The notes: a model not told the origin generated them from the letters alone. Positions 8,311-20,300 are shown, counted from the stretch's first letter. The stretch is DNA of 64,000 nt from Comamonas terrae (GCF_001544075.1 NZ_BCNT01000017.1:1-64000), one strand, 5' to 3'. Made by a program: numbers and translations.

Positions 8311-9180
8311 TCAATCGTCGTGCAGGCCGCGCTCGTCGGGCTCGTCCGTGGAGGTGGCCACGATGCTCACCTGTTCGCCCTTGGCACGGCGCCACGCGTA
8401 GATGATGTAGCCCGAGATCGAGTAGCCGACGAACACCAGGAACAGCATGGTGGCGGGCTCGACGCTGACCACGGCCATCAGCAGCGCCACGACCACCAGG
8501 CTCACGAACGGCATGCTCTTGGCGCCGCCGATGTCCTTGAAGCTGTAGTAGGGGATGTTGGTCACCATGGTCAGGCCCGCGAACAGCGTGATGGCGAACA
8601 TGATCCAGGACAGGTCCTCGCGGTCGGTCGGATAGCCTCCGAACCATGAGATGACCTCGCCGAAGATGGGCACGTCGCGGTGCGAGACCATGAGCGCGCT
8701 GGTCAGCCAGATGAAGCCGGCCACCAGGGCGGCGGCGGCAGGCGACGGCATGCCCTGGAAATAGCGCTTGTCCACCACGCCGGTGTTCACATTGAAGCGC
8801 GCCAGGCGCAGCGCCGCGCAGGCACAGTACACAAAGGCCGCGATCCAGCCCCAGCGCCCCAGGGGGCGCAACGCCCATTCGTAGGCGATCAGCGCGGGCG
8901 CAGCACCGAAGGACACCATGTCCGACAGCGAATCCATCTGTTCGCCGAAGGCGCTTTGCGTATGCGTCATGCGGGCCACGCGCCCGTCGAGGCTGTCGAG
9001 CACCATGGCGCAGAACACGCCCACGGCCGCCAGTTCGAACTTGCCGTTCATGGCCATGACGATGGCATAGAAACCGCCAAAAAGCGCTGCCAGGGTGAAC
9101 AGATTGGGCAGCACATAAATGCCTTTGCGCAGCTTGCGCGGCATGCCGCCCATTTCCCCGGGCTCATTGCTGTTTTGCAT
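8311..9180 (-). CDS. pssA: CDP-diacylglycerol--serine O-phosphatidyltransferase
   Basis: An inner-membrane enzyme that makes phosphatidylserine, the precursor of phosphatidylethanolamine. The 289 residues carry the CDP-alcohol phosphatidyltransferase signature D-x2-DG-x2-AR-x8-G-x3-D-x3-D, spanning DSLDGRVAR to GEQMDSLSD, and about seven to eight hydrophobic helices. The C-terminal tail is charged and cytoplasmic. The ATG has a GGAGG ribosome site 8 nt upstream. It sits between ilvC and leuA2 but behind the ilvC terminator, so it is probably not simply part of the ilv operon; the pssA-leuA neighbourhood is common in this family of bacteria. Confidence 0.93.
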   Translation of the reverse strand: MQNSNEPGEMGGMPRKLRKGIYVLPNLFTLAALFGGFYAIVMAMNGKFELAAVGVFCAMVLDSLDGRVARMTHTQSAFGEQMDSLSDMVSFGAAPALIAYEWALRPLGRWGWIAAFVYCACAALRLARFNVNTGVVDKRYFQGMPSPAAAALVAGFIWLTSALMVSHRDVPIFGEVISWFGGYPTDREDLSWIMFAITLFAGLTMVTNIPYYSFKDIGGAKSMPFVSLVVVALLMAVVSVEPATMLFLVFVGYSISGYIIYAWRRAKGEQVSIVATSTDEPDERGLHDD

Positions 9181-9308
9181 TCAACAGACCTCCATTGCTT
9201 GCATGACCGGCGCATGCAGCTATTAAAACCATAGTATTTTAAGCAGGCCCGCAAGGACGCCGCCATTGGCACCAGTGTACCCGGGCGCATCGGGCCCATC
9301 GGCAGCAT

Positions 9309-9334
9309 GAAAAAAGGCCGCCCATCGGGCGGCC
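9309..9334 (-). terminator. intrinsic terminator after ilvC
   Basis: The stem GGCCGCCC...GGGCGGCC (9316-9334, 3-nt loop) is followed on the minus strand by six T. It closes the ilvB-ilvN-ilvC unit. Confidence 0.9.
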
Positions 9335-9388
9335 TCTGGCAAGAGAGCAAGGCGGCCGGTAAACGCATCGGCCGCCTGGCAGCTCTGT

Positions 9389-10435
<1,047 letters not shown>

Positions 10436-10463
10436 TTAAAAAAGTACGAAATATCAAACGGTA

Positions 10464-10955
10464 TCAGACGCGCAGAATGCGTTCCCCGCGGCCGATGCCC
10501 GAGGCACCGGTGCGCACGGTCTCCAGGATCGCAGTGCGGTCCAGGGCCTGGAGGAAGGCGTCGTTCTTGGACTGGTCGCCGGTCAGTTCGACCGTATAGC
10601 TCTTTTCCGTCACGTCGATGATGCGGCCGCGGAAGATGTCCGCCATGCGCTTCATCTCCTCGCGCTCCTTGCCCACGGCACGCACCTTCACCATCATGAG
10701 CTCGCGCTCGGTGTAGGAGCCTTCCGTCAGGTCCACCACTTTAACCACTTCAATCAGGCGATTCAGGTGTTTTGTGATTTGCTCGATGACATCGTCAGAA
10801 CCCGTGGTCTGGATGGTCATGCGCGACAGCGATGCATCCTCGGTGGGCGCCACGGTCAGCGATTCGATGTTGTAGCCGCGGGCGGAAAACAGGCCCACGA
10901 CGCGAGACAGTGCTCCAGGCTCGTTCTCGAGCAGCACGGCGATGATGTGTTTCAT
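10464..10955 (-). CDS. ilvN: acetolactate synthase regulatory (small) subunit
   Basis: The 163-residue small subunit activates IlvB and gives it valine feedback inhibition. The N-terminal ACT domain is clear (NEPGALSRVVGLFSARGYN, residues 11-29), and the second ACT-like half contains KNDAFLQALDRTAILETVRTG. Its size and architecture are closer to the IlvH form than to the short E. coli IlvN. It lies 58 bp upstream of ilvC and 169 bp downstream of ilvB. The ilvB-ilvN gap holds an 8-bp hairpin (CCTGGTGC/GCACCAGG at 10984-11005) and a sequence resembling the repeat at 47.5 kb. Confidence 0.96.
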   Translation of the reverse strand: MKHIIAVLLENEPGALSRVVGLFSARGYNIESLTVAPTEDASLSRMTIQTTGSDDVIEQITKHLNRLIEVVKVVDLTEGSYTERELMMVKVRAVGKEREEMKRMADIFRGRIIDVTEKSYTVELTGDQSKNDAFLQALDRTAILETVRTGASGIGRGERILRV

Positions 10956-11124
10956 TGGGAGATTCCTCTTTTCGCTGCCCTCCCCTGGTGCCGGTAAGCA
11001 CCAGGCTTGGCAGACAATAGATTCGTCAGATTAGACGCTACGATGAATGTAGCTGCTTTCGCTGGCTGGTTCTGGGTTTGAGGCCGATTTCATATCCAAA
11101 GAAAATGAAGCCGGCCCCGGCGGA

Positions 11125-12912
11125 TCACAGATCGTCCGCGCCCAGCAGCATTTCCGTGATGCCGCGGCCCGCCTGCACCATGGGGAACACGTTCTCGGTC
11201 GGGTCGGTCCGGAAGTCCAGGAACACCGTCTTGCTCTCTTCGCGGACAATGCGGCGCGCTTCGCGCAGCGCGCCCTCCACGTCGGCAGGCTTTTCGATCA
11301 GCATGCCGCGGTGGCCATAGGCCTCGGCCAGCTTCACGAAGTCGGGCAGCGAGTCCATGTAGCTACTGGAATAGCGGCCCGAATACTCGATCTCCTGCCA
11401 CTGGCGCACCATGCCCAGATAGCGGTTGTTGAGCGCGCAGACCACCACCGGCGTGTTGTACTGGCGGCAGGTGGCCAGTTCCTGGATGTTCATCTGGATC
11501 GAGCCTTCGCCCGTGATGCAGAAGACTTCCGATTCAGGCTTGGCCAGCTTGATGCCCATGGCATAGGGCAGGCCCACGCCCATGGTGCCCAGGCCGCCGG
11601 AGTTGATCCAGCGGCGCGGCTCGTCGAAGCGGTAGTACTGCGCAGCCCACATCTGGTGCTGGCCCACGTCGGATGTGATGTAGGCATCGGCATCCTTGGT
11701 CATGTTCCAGAGCGTGTCCACCACGTACTGGGGCTTGATCACCTCGGTATTGGCCTTGTCGTAGCTCAGGCAGTCGCGGCTGCGCCAGCCTTCGATGGTC
11801 TCCCACCACTGCGCCAGGGCGCCGCCATCGGGCTTCTGGGCGGATTCGCGCAGCATGGCGATCAGCTCCCCCAGCACGTCCTTGACGTCGCCCACGATGG
11901 GCACGTCCACCTTGACGCGCTTGGAGATCGAGGACGGATCGATGTCCACATGGATGATCTTGCGCTCCACCGACATGAAATGCTTGGGATTGCCGATCAC
12001 GCGGTCGTCGAAGCGCGCGCCCACGGCCAGCAGCACGTCGCAGTTCTGCATGGCGTTGTTGGCTTCGATCGTGCCGTGCATGCCCAGCATGCCCAGGAAC
12101 TTGCGGTCGCTGGCCGGATAGGCGCCCAGGCCCATCAATGTATGGGTGACCGGATAGCCCAGCATGTCCACCAGGGTGCGCAGCTCGTTGCAGGCATTGC
12201 CCAGCAGCACGCCGCCACCGGTGTAGATATAGGGGCGCTTGGCGTTGAGCAGCAGCTGCAGCGCCTTGCGGATCTGGCCCGCATGGCCCTTCTTGACCGG
12301 GTTGTACGAGCGCATCTCCACTTTTTCGGGATAACCCGTGTAGAGCGCCTTCTTGAAGGACACATCCTTGGGGACGTCCACCACCACGGGACCCGGACGG
12401 CCGGTACGGGCAATGTGGAAGGCCTTCTTGATGGTCTCGGCCAGATCGCGCACATCCTTGACCAGGAAGTTGTGCTTGACGATGGGCCGGGTGATGCCGA
12501 CGGTGTCGCATTCCTGGAAAGCGTCGGTACCGATGTAATTGGTCGATGTCTGGCCCGCGATCACCACCATGGGAATGGAGTCGGTATAGGCGGTTGCGAT
12601 GCCGGTCACGGCATTGGTCAGTCCGGGGCCGGAAGTCACCAGCGCCACGCCCACCTCGCCCGTGGCGCGCGCAAAGCCGTCGGCCGCATGCACTGCCGCC
12701 TGCTCATGGCGGACCAGCACGTGCTGGATGGAATCCTGCTTGTAGAGCGCGTCGTAAATGTACAGAACCGCGCCGCCAGGGTAGCCCCACAGGTGCTTGA
12801 CACCTTCGGCCTGCAGCGATTTGATGAGGATTTCGGAGCCCATCAGTTCCTGGGCGCCCGTCTGGGAGGATGCTGCGGCCGCGGAGACCATCTCAGCCTT
12901 GGAGATTTCCAT
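11125..12912 (-). CDS. ilvB: acetolactate synthase large (catalytic) subunit
   Basis: A thiamine-diphosphate enzyme that condenses two pyruvates, or pyruvate and 2-oxobutyrate. The 595 residues have the three-domain ThDP fold: the catalytic Glu in LVRHEQAAVHAADGFARA, a central FAD-binding domain, and the C-terminal ThDP motif around CITGEGSIQMNIQELATC. I start at the second ATG (MEISKAEM) because AAGG lies 6 nt before it; the alternative TTG start 6 nt upstream is too close. First gene of the ilvBNC unit. Its 270-bp upstream region, shared with the divergent sigma gene, contains AT-rich hexamers (TATAAC, GATAAT on the minus strand) but no leader peptide rich in branched-chain codons. Confidence 0.97.
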   Translation of the reverse strand: MEISKAEMVSAAAASSQTGAQELMGSEILIKSLQAEGVKHLWGYPGGAVLYIYDALYKQDSIQHVLVRHEQAAVHAADGFARATGEVGVALVTSGPGLTNAVTGIATAYTDSIPMVVIAGQTSTNYIGTDAFQECDTVGITRPIVKHNFLVKDVRDLAETIKKAFHIARTGRPGPVVVDVPKDVSFKKALYTGYPEKVEMRSYNPVKKGHAGQIRKALQLLLNAKRPYIYTGGGVLLGNACNELRTLVDMLGYPVTHTLMGLGAYPASDRKFLGMLGMHGTIEANNAMQNCDVLLAVGARFDDRVIGNPKHFMSVERKIIHVDIDPSSISKRVKVDVPIVGDVKDVLGELIAMLRESAQKPDGGALAQWWETIEGWRSRDCLSYDKANTEVIKPQYVVDTLWNMTKDADAYITSDVGQHQMWAAQYYRFDEPRRWINSGGLGTMGVGLPYAMGIKLAKPESEVFCITGEGSIQMNIQELATCRQYNTPVVVCALNNRYLGMVRQWQEIEYSGRYSSSYMDSLPDFVKLAEAYGHRGMLIEKPADVEGALREARRIVREESKTVFLDFRTDPTENVFPMVQAGRGITEMLLGADDL

Positions 12913-13186
12913 GATCAACCTTTGTGAATTTCTCTAACGAAAAACCTTGGGTGCCTCTAGCCTGAAGCCCTTGTGAGGCCGGTGCGAGACTTAAGGCCAC
13001 ATGCCATGGGCGAAATGTTGAACGCCGGACCGTGACCCGTTTGCTTCTTTGAGTTGCTCGACGATTATCGCACTGCAACAAGACCTTTCATTGCAGTACG
13101 TTATAAATCATTTGCCGATGCCATAATTGCCCACTTTGCAAGTCCAGCTCCGCCCGTTCTCCTCTTCTGCATAGGGCCCGTCTCTC

Positions 13187-13753
13187 TTGGCCACCGAACA
13201 AGAACTTTCCGATTTCCTCAAAGGCGTAGAAAAGCGCGCATTCAAGCGCAGCGTATTCCACGTCCGCGACGAAGAGGCGGCACTGGACATCGTGCAGGAC
13301 AGCATGCTCAAGCTGGCCCAGCACTACGGGGACAAGCCTGCGGACGAACTGCCCATGCTTTTCCAGCGCATTCTCTCGAACAGCACGCTGGACTGGTTCC
13401 GGCGGCAAAAGACCCAGAAAGCCGTTTTCACCCACATCAGCGACCTGGAGGCCTCGGACGAGGACGGCGAATTCGACTGGCTGGAAACCTACGCCAGCAA
13501 CAGCAACCAGGAGACCGCGCACAGCGCCGAAGACCTGACAGAACGCAAGCAGGTATTGCAAAGCATAGAAAAAGAGATCCAGGAGCTTCCGGCACGTCAA
13601 CGGGAGGCATTTCTCATGCGTTACTGGGAAGAGATGGATGTTGCTGAAACCGCTGCTGCCATGGGGTGTTCCGAAGGCAGTGTAAAAACACATTGTTTCC
13701 GGGCAATCCAGACACTGAGTAAGGCACTCAAGGCCAAAGGAATCGAATTATGA
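13187..13753 (+). CDS. ECF-type RNA polymerase sigma factor
   Basis: A 188-residue sigma-70 family protein with region 2 (residues about 22-90, including DEEAALDIVQDSMLKLAQHY and STLDWFRRQK) and region 4 (about 125-183, LPARQREAFLMRYWEEMDVAETAAAMG then SVKTHCFRA). The start is a TTG with no strong ribosome site; no ATG occurs before region 2. Its 3' end overlaps the next gene in ATGA, so the two are translationally coupled. The target regulon cannot be read from the window. Confidence 0.92.
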   Translation: MATEQELSDFLKGVEKRAFKRSVFHVRDEEAALDIVQDSMLKLAQHYGDKPADELPMLFQRILSNSTLDWFRRQKTQKAVFTHISDLEASDEDGEFDWLETYASNSNQETAHSAEDLTERKQVLQSIEKEIQELPARQREAFLMRYWEEMDVAETAAAMGCSEGSVKTHCFRAIQTLSKALKAKGIEL

Positions 13754-14223
13754 AATCCGCGCCCTCTTTGCAATGCGAAATGGCCGCTGACCGTATCGCC
13801 CGTCAGATCACTGCCCGGTTGAGTGAGGGCGAAGCCTTGCTGCCCTACGAAGTCACCGAACGGTTGCGGGCCGCGCGCGAGCGCGCCATCTCCGAGCGCC
13901 GCCGCGAGGTGCGCGTTCTCCATGCCAGGACTCAGGCTGCCTCCTCCGCTTCCATCCAGGGCGGCACCATGGTGCTGGGCGGCCCCGGCGACAGCGGCGA
14001 CGAAGGCGGCAACTGGCTGCGCGCCCTGATTTCGGCGATTCCGGTCTTTGCCCTGGTTGCCGGCCTGGTCATCTACAACGTCAAGTCGGATGAAACCGTT
14101 CTGCACGAAGTGACCGAAGTGGATACGGCCCTGCTGACTGACGACCTGCCGCCGGCAGCCTATGCCGACCCCGGATTCATCCAGTACCTGAAGACCTCGG
14201 CAACCGCCACCGAACAGCACTGA
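13750..14223 (+). CDS. DUF3619 family single-pass membrane protein, possible anti-sigma partner
   Basis: 157 residues. The N-terminal 75 residues are soluble and charged (AADRIARQITARLSEGE, then RLRAARERAISERRREVR), a single transmembrane helix lies at about residues 95-115 (ALISAIPVFALVAGLVIYN), and a short acidic tail follows outside. This is the DUF3619 pattern. The ATGA overlap with the sigma gene and the one-helix topology with a cytoplasmic N-terminus resemble anti-sigma factors. That role is inference from layout, not from a recognised anti-sigma domain. Confidence 0.85.
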   Translation: MKSAPSLQCEMAADRIARQITARLSEGEALLPYEVTERLRAARERAISERRREVRVLHARTQAASSASIQGGTMVLGGPGDSGDEGGNWLRALISAIPVFALVAGLVIYNVKSDETVLHEVTEVDTALLTDDLPPAAYADPGFIQYLKTSATATEQH

Positions 14224-14263
14224 CCCTCTTCCCTGCAAGCCCCGCGCGCCACCGACCGCCTGA

Positions 14264-15103
14264 ATGCCCACTGAAAAGCGCTCCCTGATCCGCCCCGACA
14301 ATGCCGCCGCCGTCCTGGCGGCGGCATTGTTGATGACACTGGCCTGGACGGGCTGGTCCGTGGTGCAGCAGGTCAGGCTGGCCCCCAGCACGGTGCCGCC
14401 CGCCACCGTCGCATCGTCCAAGACCATGCATGGCGATCCGGCCACCAGGCAACGGGCCACCTCGCTGGCCACGGGCCCGCGCTGGGGCGAGCTCAATGCC
14501 ACGCAGCGCCGGGTGCTGGAGCCGCTGGAAGAGCGCTGGCCCATGATCGGCGCGGTGCAAAAGCGCCGCTGGATGGCCCTGGCCGAAGGCTATGACAAGC
14601 TCAGCGAGAAGGAGCAGGAAAAACTGCGCAGCCGCATGCAGGCCTGGTCCAGCCTCAGCGCCCAGCAGCGCAGCCAGGCGCGGCTCAATTTCGCGCTGAC
14701 CAACAAGATCGCGACCGACAAGCAGGCCCAGTGGGAGGCCTACCAGGCACTCAGCGACGAGGAAAAGCGCCTGCTCGCGGCCCGCGCGGCACCCAAGGTG
14801 ACTTCGGCGGCCCCAGCCCTCAAGCCGCCACCGGCCAAGCGGCTGGCCCGCATTCCGGCCGCCACGGCGGCGCCCAGCACCGTGCCCAACCCGCCCAAGA
14901 TTCCGCCGGCGACCATCCACCACCCGCCGCCTCCCGTACCGGCCACGCCGGCCATGGTGGAAACGCATCCGGTTCGGCCGTCCGGCGCCGTTGTGGAGAC
15001 GGCGCCCGTGGACATTCCGAGCGCCACGCCCATGGCGCTGCCGCCACTGGACAGTGGCAGCAGCCGCCTGCATCCTTCGGGAGACGGCAGCGGCACCCCC
15101 TAA
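14264..15103 (+). CDS. DUF3106 domain-containing protein
   Basis: 279 residues. An N-terminal hydrophobic segment (about 15-35) anchors or exports the protein. The DUF3106 core follows (about 67-150: WGELNATQRRVLEPLEERW, then repeated segments of the type LxxxEQEKLRSRMQAWxxLSxQQR). The last 120 residues are Pro/Ala-rich and disordered. Function is unknown. It follows the DUF3619 gene by 40 bp in the conserved order sigma, DUF3619, DUF3106, RDD, suggesting one envelope-related unit. Confidence 0.88.
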   Translation: MPTEKRSLIRPDNAAAVLAAALLMTLAWTGWSVVQQVRLAPSTVPPATVASSKTMHGDPATRQRATSLATGPRWGELNATQRRVLEPLEERWPMIGAVQKRRWMALAEGYDKLSEKEQEKLRSRMQAWSSLSAQQRSQARLNFALTNKIATDKQAQWEAYQALSDEEKRLLAARAAPKVTSAAPALKPPPAKRLARIPAATAAPSTVPNPPKIPPATIHHPPPPVPATPAMVETHPVRPSGAVVETAPVDIPSATPMALPPLDSGSSRLHPSGDGSGTP

Positions 15104-15112
15104 AATGCAGGG

Positions 15113-15661
15113 ATGAGCTCCAACGCATCCGTCGGCAATCCCGGCCTTCCTTCCTCTGCCAGCCCGATGGCAGCGGTGCCCGGCCTGCGTCGCCGCATGG
15201 CCTGCTGGCTCTACGAAGGCATGCTGCTGTTCGGCGTGGTCTTCATTGCGGGATATCTGTTCAGCACGCTGTCCCAGACCCGCAATGCGCTGGACAACCG
15301 CCATGTGCTGCAGGCCTTCATGTTCGTGGTGCTCGGCATTTACTTCGTCTGGTTCTGGAGCAAGGGCCAGACCCTGGCCATGAAGACCTGGCATATCCGT
15401 GTCGTCGACCGCCAGGGCCGGCCGCTCACGCAGCCGCGCGCCCTGCTGCGCTATCTGCTGAGCTGGATGTGGTTTCTGCCGCCGCTGGTCGTGCTGGCTC
15501 CGCTGGGGCTGCCCGTGCTCGAAGCCATGGTGCTGCTGGCGGGCTGGATCCTGGTCTGGGCCCTGCTCAGCCGCTTCCATCCGCGCCGGCAGTTCTGGCA
15601 TGACGCCTGGGCCGGCACCCAACTCATCCATCAGCCACCCGCGCCCAAGCGCGTTCGCTGA
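15113..15661 (+). CDS. RDD family integral membrane protein
   Basis: 182 residues with three to four hydrophobic segments and the RDD pattern: an early Arg (GLRRRMACWLYEGMLLFGVVF) and later polar residues (GQTLAMKTWHIRVVDRQGRPLT) between helices. RDD proteins are poorly understood; some act as cation/proton antiporters. It starts 9 bp after the DUF3106 gene. Confidence 0.9.
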   Translation: MSSNASVGNPGLPSSASPMAAVPGLRRRMACWLYEGMLLFGVVFIAGYLFSTLSQTRNALDNRHVLQAFMFVVLGIYFVWFWSKGQTLAMKTWHIRVVDRQGRPLTQPRALLRYLLSWMWFLPPLVVLAPLGLPVLEAMVLLAGWILVWALLSRFHPRRQFWHDAWAGTQLIHQPPAPKRVR

Positions 15662-15693
15662 GTCGTTTTTTACCCAGGGCCTGCAGCCTCCCC

Positions 15694-16092
15694 ATGACTC
15701 TTCCTCTTCCGGACCCCGTGAACCCGCAAAAGTCCCGCAAGGGCCTGTCGCGCGTCTTCCATGCCGGCGCCTATTCGATTGCCGGGCTGCGCGCCGCATG
15801 GTTCGAAAAGGCGTTCCAGCAGGAAGCCATTTGCGCGCTGTTCATGCTGCCGGCGGCCTTCTGGGTCGGCCGCAGCTGGGAGCAGACCGCGCTGCTGTGC
15901 GCCACGGTCATGCTGGTGCTGATCGTCGAGCTGCTCAACACGGGCATCGAGGCCGCCATCGACCGCATCGGCCCCGAATGGCACGAGCTGTCCAAGAAGG
16001 CCAAGGACATGGGCAGCGCCGCCGTCCTGCTGTCCCTGCTGCTGTGTGGCGGCGTCTGGGCCGCAGCCCTCTACCATCGTTTCATCGCATGA
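15694..16092 (+). CDS. dgkA: diacylglycerol kinase (prokaryotic DgkA type)
   Basis: A 132-residue inner-membrane kinase that recycles diacylglycerol to phosphatidic acid. After a soluble N-terminus come three transmembrane helices, with the catalytic signature ELLNTGIEAAIDRIG (around residues 74-88) and KKAKDMGSAAVLLS following it. Its stop overlaps the next start as ATGA, so the LOG-family gene is coupled to it. Confidence 0.94.
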   Translation: MTLPLPDPVNPQKSRKGLSRVFHAGAYSIAGLRAAWFEKAFQQEAICALFMLPAAFWVGRSWEQTALLCATVMLVLIVELLNTGIEAAIDRIGPEWHELSKKAKDMGSAAVLLSLLLCGGVWAAALYHRFIA

Positions 16093-16682
16093 CAAATCCT
16101 GCTTTTTCCGTCTGTGTCTATTGCGGCTCGCGTCCGGGCACCAATCCCCGGTTCACCGAAGCGGCCAAGTCCGTGGGCCAATGGATAGGCCAGCATGGCG
16201 GCCAGCTCGTCTATGGCGGTGGCCGCAGCGGCCTGATGGGCGTGGTGGCCGAGGCCACGCGCCTGGCCGGCGGCCGCGTGGTCGGCATCATTCCCCAGGC
16301 GCTGGTGGACAAGGAGCTGGCCAACCAGGCCTGCGACGAGCTGCATATCGTGCAGAACATGCACGAGCGCAAGGCCATGATGGCCGAGCGCAGCGACACC
16401 TTCGTCGCCCTGCCCGGCGGCATCGGCACGTTCGAAGAACTGTTCGAAGTCTGGACCTGGCGCCAGCTGGGCTACCACGACAAGCCCATCGGCCTCATCA
16501 ATGTGGACGGCTACTACGACACCATGCTGCAGTTCCTGCAGTCCTGCGTGGGCAACGGCCTCATGAGCGAGTGGCAGATGGGCCTGATCGAAAGCGGCGC
16601 CGAGATCGACGCCCTGCTGCAGCAACTGGTGCAGTCCTCGGGCACCCGGCTCGAGACGCCTTCGCTGCGTTCGGTGATCTGA
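16089..16682 (+). CDS. LOG family / TIGR00730 Rossmann-fold nucleotide phosphoribohydrolase
   Basis: 197 residues with the family signatures GGGRSGLMGVVAEA (residues about 44-57) and PGGIGTFEELFEVWTWRQLG (about 116-135). Members such as plant LOG release adenine-type bases from nucleoside 5'-monophosphates. In bacteria the physiological substrate is often uncertain (purine nucleotide salvage or cytokinin-like production). The ATG lies inside the dgkA stop. A terminator follows. Confidence 0.92.
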   Translation: MTNPAFSVCVYCGSRPGTNPRFTEAAKSVGQWIGQHGGQLVYGGGRSGLMGVVAEATRLAGGRVVGIIPQALVDKELANQACDELHIVQNMHERKAMMAERSDTFVALPGGIGTFEELFEVWTWRQLGYHDKPIGLINVDGYYDTMLQFLQSCVGNGLMSEWQMGLIESGAEIDALLQQLVQSSGTRLETPSLRSVI

Positions 16683-16711
16683 GCCTTGCGGCCCTGCGGG
16701 CAGCCGGATCA

Positions 16712-16740
16712 AAAAAGCCAGACACGGGGTCTGGCTTTTT
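16712..16740. terminator. bidirectional terminator between the LOG gene and glnB
   Basis: A 12-bp stem, AAAAAGCCAGAC against GTCTGGCTTTTT, with a 5-nt loop lies between the two convergent stops (16682 and 16760). Confidence 0.93.
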
Positions 16741-16759
16741 TGTGGCTGCGCGGCATGGC

Positions 16760-18794
<2,035 letters not shown>

Positions 18795-18890
18795 GGAAAG
18801 CAAGCAAGGCAGTATGGCCTTGGCCCCAAGAGCGTGTTGACGTTCTCCCTGCGGCCTGCAGCATGCTCTGGCCGCCACGACAATCAGGAC

Positions 18891-20300
18891 ATGGCCGAAA
18901 ACACGATTATCACTCGCATGTTCGATAGCGTGCAGCAGCTGCCCGCCGAGACCTGGAACGATCTGCTGTCACGGCAAAGCGAGCCCACGCCTTTCATGCG
19001 CCATGAATACCTGGCCGCGCTGGAAAGCAGCGGCAGCGCCACCGGGCGCACCGGCTGGATCGGCCGCGTCGCCACGCTGTGGCAGGCTTCAGGCAAAGAA
19101 GAGGTCCTGCTCGCGGCCTGCGTACTCTATGCCAAGGCCCACTCCTATGGCGAATATGTGTTCGACTGGGCCTGGGCCCGCGCTTACGAGCAGCACGGCC
19201 TGCCCTATTACCCCAAGGGCGTGCTGGCCGTTCCGTTCACGCCCGTGCCCGGCCCGCGCCTTCTGGTGCGCGCACCGCAATGGCGGCTGCCGCTGGTTCA
19301 GGCCGTGCGCGCCTTTGCCGAGCAAGCGCAGCTGTCGTCGCTGCACCTGCTGTTCGGCCAGGGCGCGGATCTGCAGGCCTGCGAGCAGGACGGCTGGATG
19401 ACGCGCAGCACGGTGCAGTTCCACTGGAGGAACGAGGCCCCACGCCTCGGTACTGGCGTGTCTTCCCTGGCCACCGAAGATGCACGTTTCGCCTTGGGGC
19501 GGCCCGGCGGCGAAGACTCCGCCCCCACGCTCGGCGCTGGCGCGTCCTCGCTGCCCCCCGAGGGGGCGCGTTTCGCCTTGGGGCGGCCCGGCGGCGAAAC
19601 CAGGCCTTTCAAGGATTTCGACGACTTTCTGGCCTCGCTGAACCAGGAAAAACGCAAGAAGATCCGCCAGGAACGGCGCAAGGTCGCCGAAGCCGGCGTG
19701 CGCTTTGAGGTGCGGCAAGGCCGCCAGATCACGGCCGAGGACTGGGCCTTCTTCTACCGTTGCTACGAGCGCACCTATCTGGAGCACGGCAACCCGCCCT
19801 ATCTGACGCCCGGCTTTTTCGAAGCCATGGCACAGCACATGCCAGACCACTGGGTTCTGTTCATCGCGGAACGCCAGGGACGGCGCATCGCTAGCAGCTT
19901 GATAGCTGTCATTGCACCACCATCTTCAATTTCAGAATGTAATCATTCAGAAAACAAGGAGGGATTGGCGCATGAAGCTCCCGTATCCATAGCGCACGGT
20001 GCGATTGCCTATGGCCGCTACTGGGGAGCCCTGGAGCGTGTGGACTGCCTGCATTTCGAGGCCTGCTACTACCAGCCCATCGCATGGTGCATCGCGCACG
20101 GCTTTGCGCGCTTCGAAGGCGGCGCCCAGGGCGAGCACAAGATGGCGCGCGCCCTGCTGCCGGTGGTCACGCCCAGCGCGCACTGGATTGCGCATCCGGC
20201 CTTTGCCGAGGCCATCGGCCGCTTTCTCGACCGCGAGGGCGAAGGCATGGCGGGCTATGTCGAAGAACTGCAAGCGCACAGCCCGCTGCGCAAGGCTTAG
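18891..20300 (+). CDS. GNAT/FemAB-like acyltransferase (peptidoglycan biosynthesis-like), with in-frame repeat insertions
   Basis: 469 residues of the GNAT-like family annotated as peptidogalycan biosynthesis or recognition protein (PF04339). Recognisable parts are PFMRHEYLAALESSG near the start, the SLNQEKRKKIRQERRKV stretch, the AYGRYWGALERVDCLHFEACYY core and GAQGEHKMARALLP near the end. About residues 184-236 are two copies of a Gly/Ala-rich unit (ARFALGRPGGE) encoded by a DNA repeat, and about 334-370 is an AT-richer stretch (SSISECNHSENKEG) also absent from the usual family core. The reading frame stays open through both. It is divergent from nadE and overlaps the next gene tail to tail by 4 bp. 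Confidence 0.88.
   Translation: MAENTIITRMFDSVQQLPAETWNDLLSRQSEPTPFMRHEYLAALESSGSATGRTGWIGRVATLWQASGKEEVLLAACVLYAKAHSYGEYVFDWAWARAYEQHGLPYYPKGVLAVPFTPVPGPRLLVRAPQWRLPLVQAVRAFAEQAQLSSLHLLFGQGADLQACEQDGWMTRSTVQFHWRNEAPRLGTGVSSLATEDARFALGRPGGEDSAPTLGAGASSLPPEGARFALGRPGGETRPFKDFDDFLASLNQEKRKKIRQERRKVAEAGVRFEVRQGRQITAEDWAFFYRCYERTYLEHGNPPYLTPGFFEAMAQHMPDHWVLFIAERQGRRIASSLIAVIAPPSSISECNHSENKEGLAHEAPVSIAHGAIAYGRYWGALERVDCLHFEACYYQPIAWCIAHGFARFEGGAQGEHKMARALLPVVTPSAHWIAHPAFAEAIGRFLDREGEGMAGYVEELQAHSPLRKA
19441..19599. repeat. two tandem copies of a GC-rich dispersed-type repeat inside a coding gene
   Basis: Two units of about 74 bp start at 19441 and 19526 with 11 bp between them. Their 3' 30 bp are identical (19485-19514 and 19569-19598; core TTGGGGCGGCCCGGCGGCG), and the second also contains the palindrome CCCCCCGAGGGGG. 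Sequences of this type recur in intergenic regions of Comamonadaceae genomes, in my recollection. Confidence 0.8.

Noticed and set aside
12919..13060. A branched-chain leader peptide and attenuator upstream of ilvB
   Set aside because: I translated the leader on the minus strand and found no short frame rich in Leu, Val or Ile codons, and only a weak 5-bp stem.
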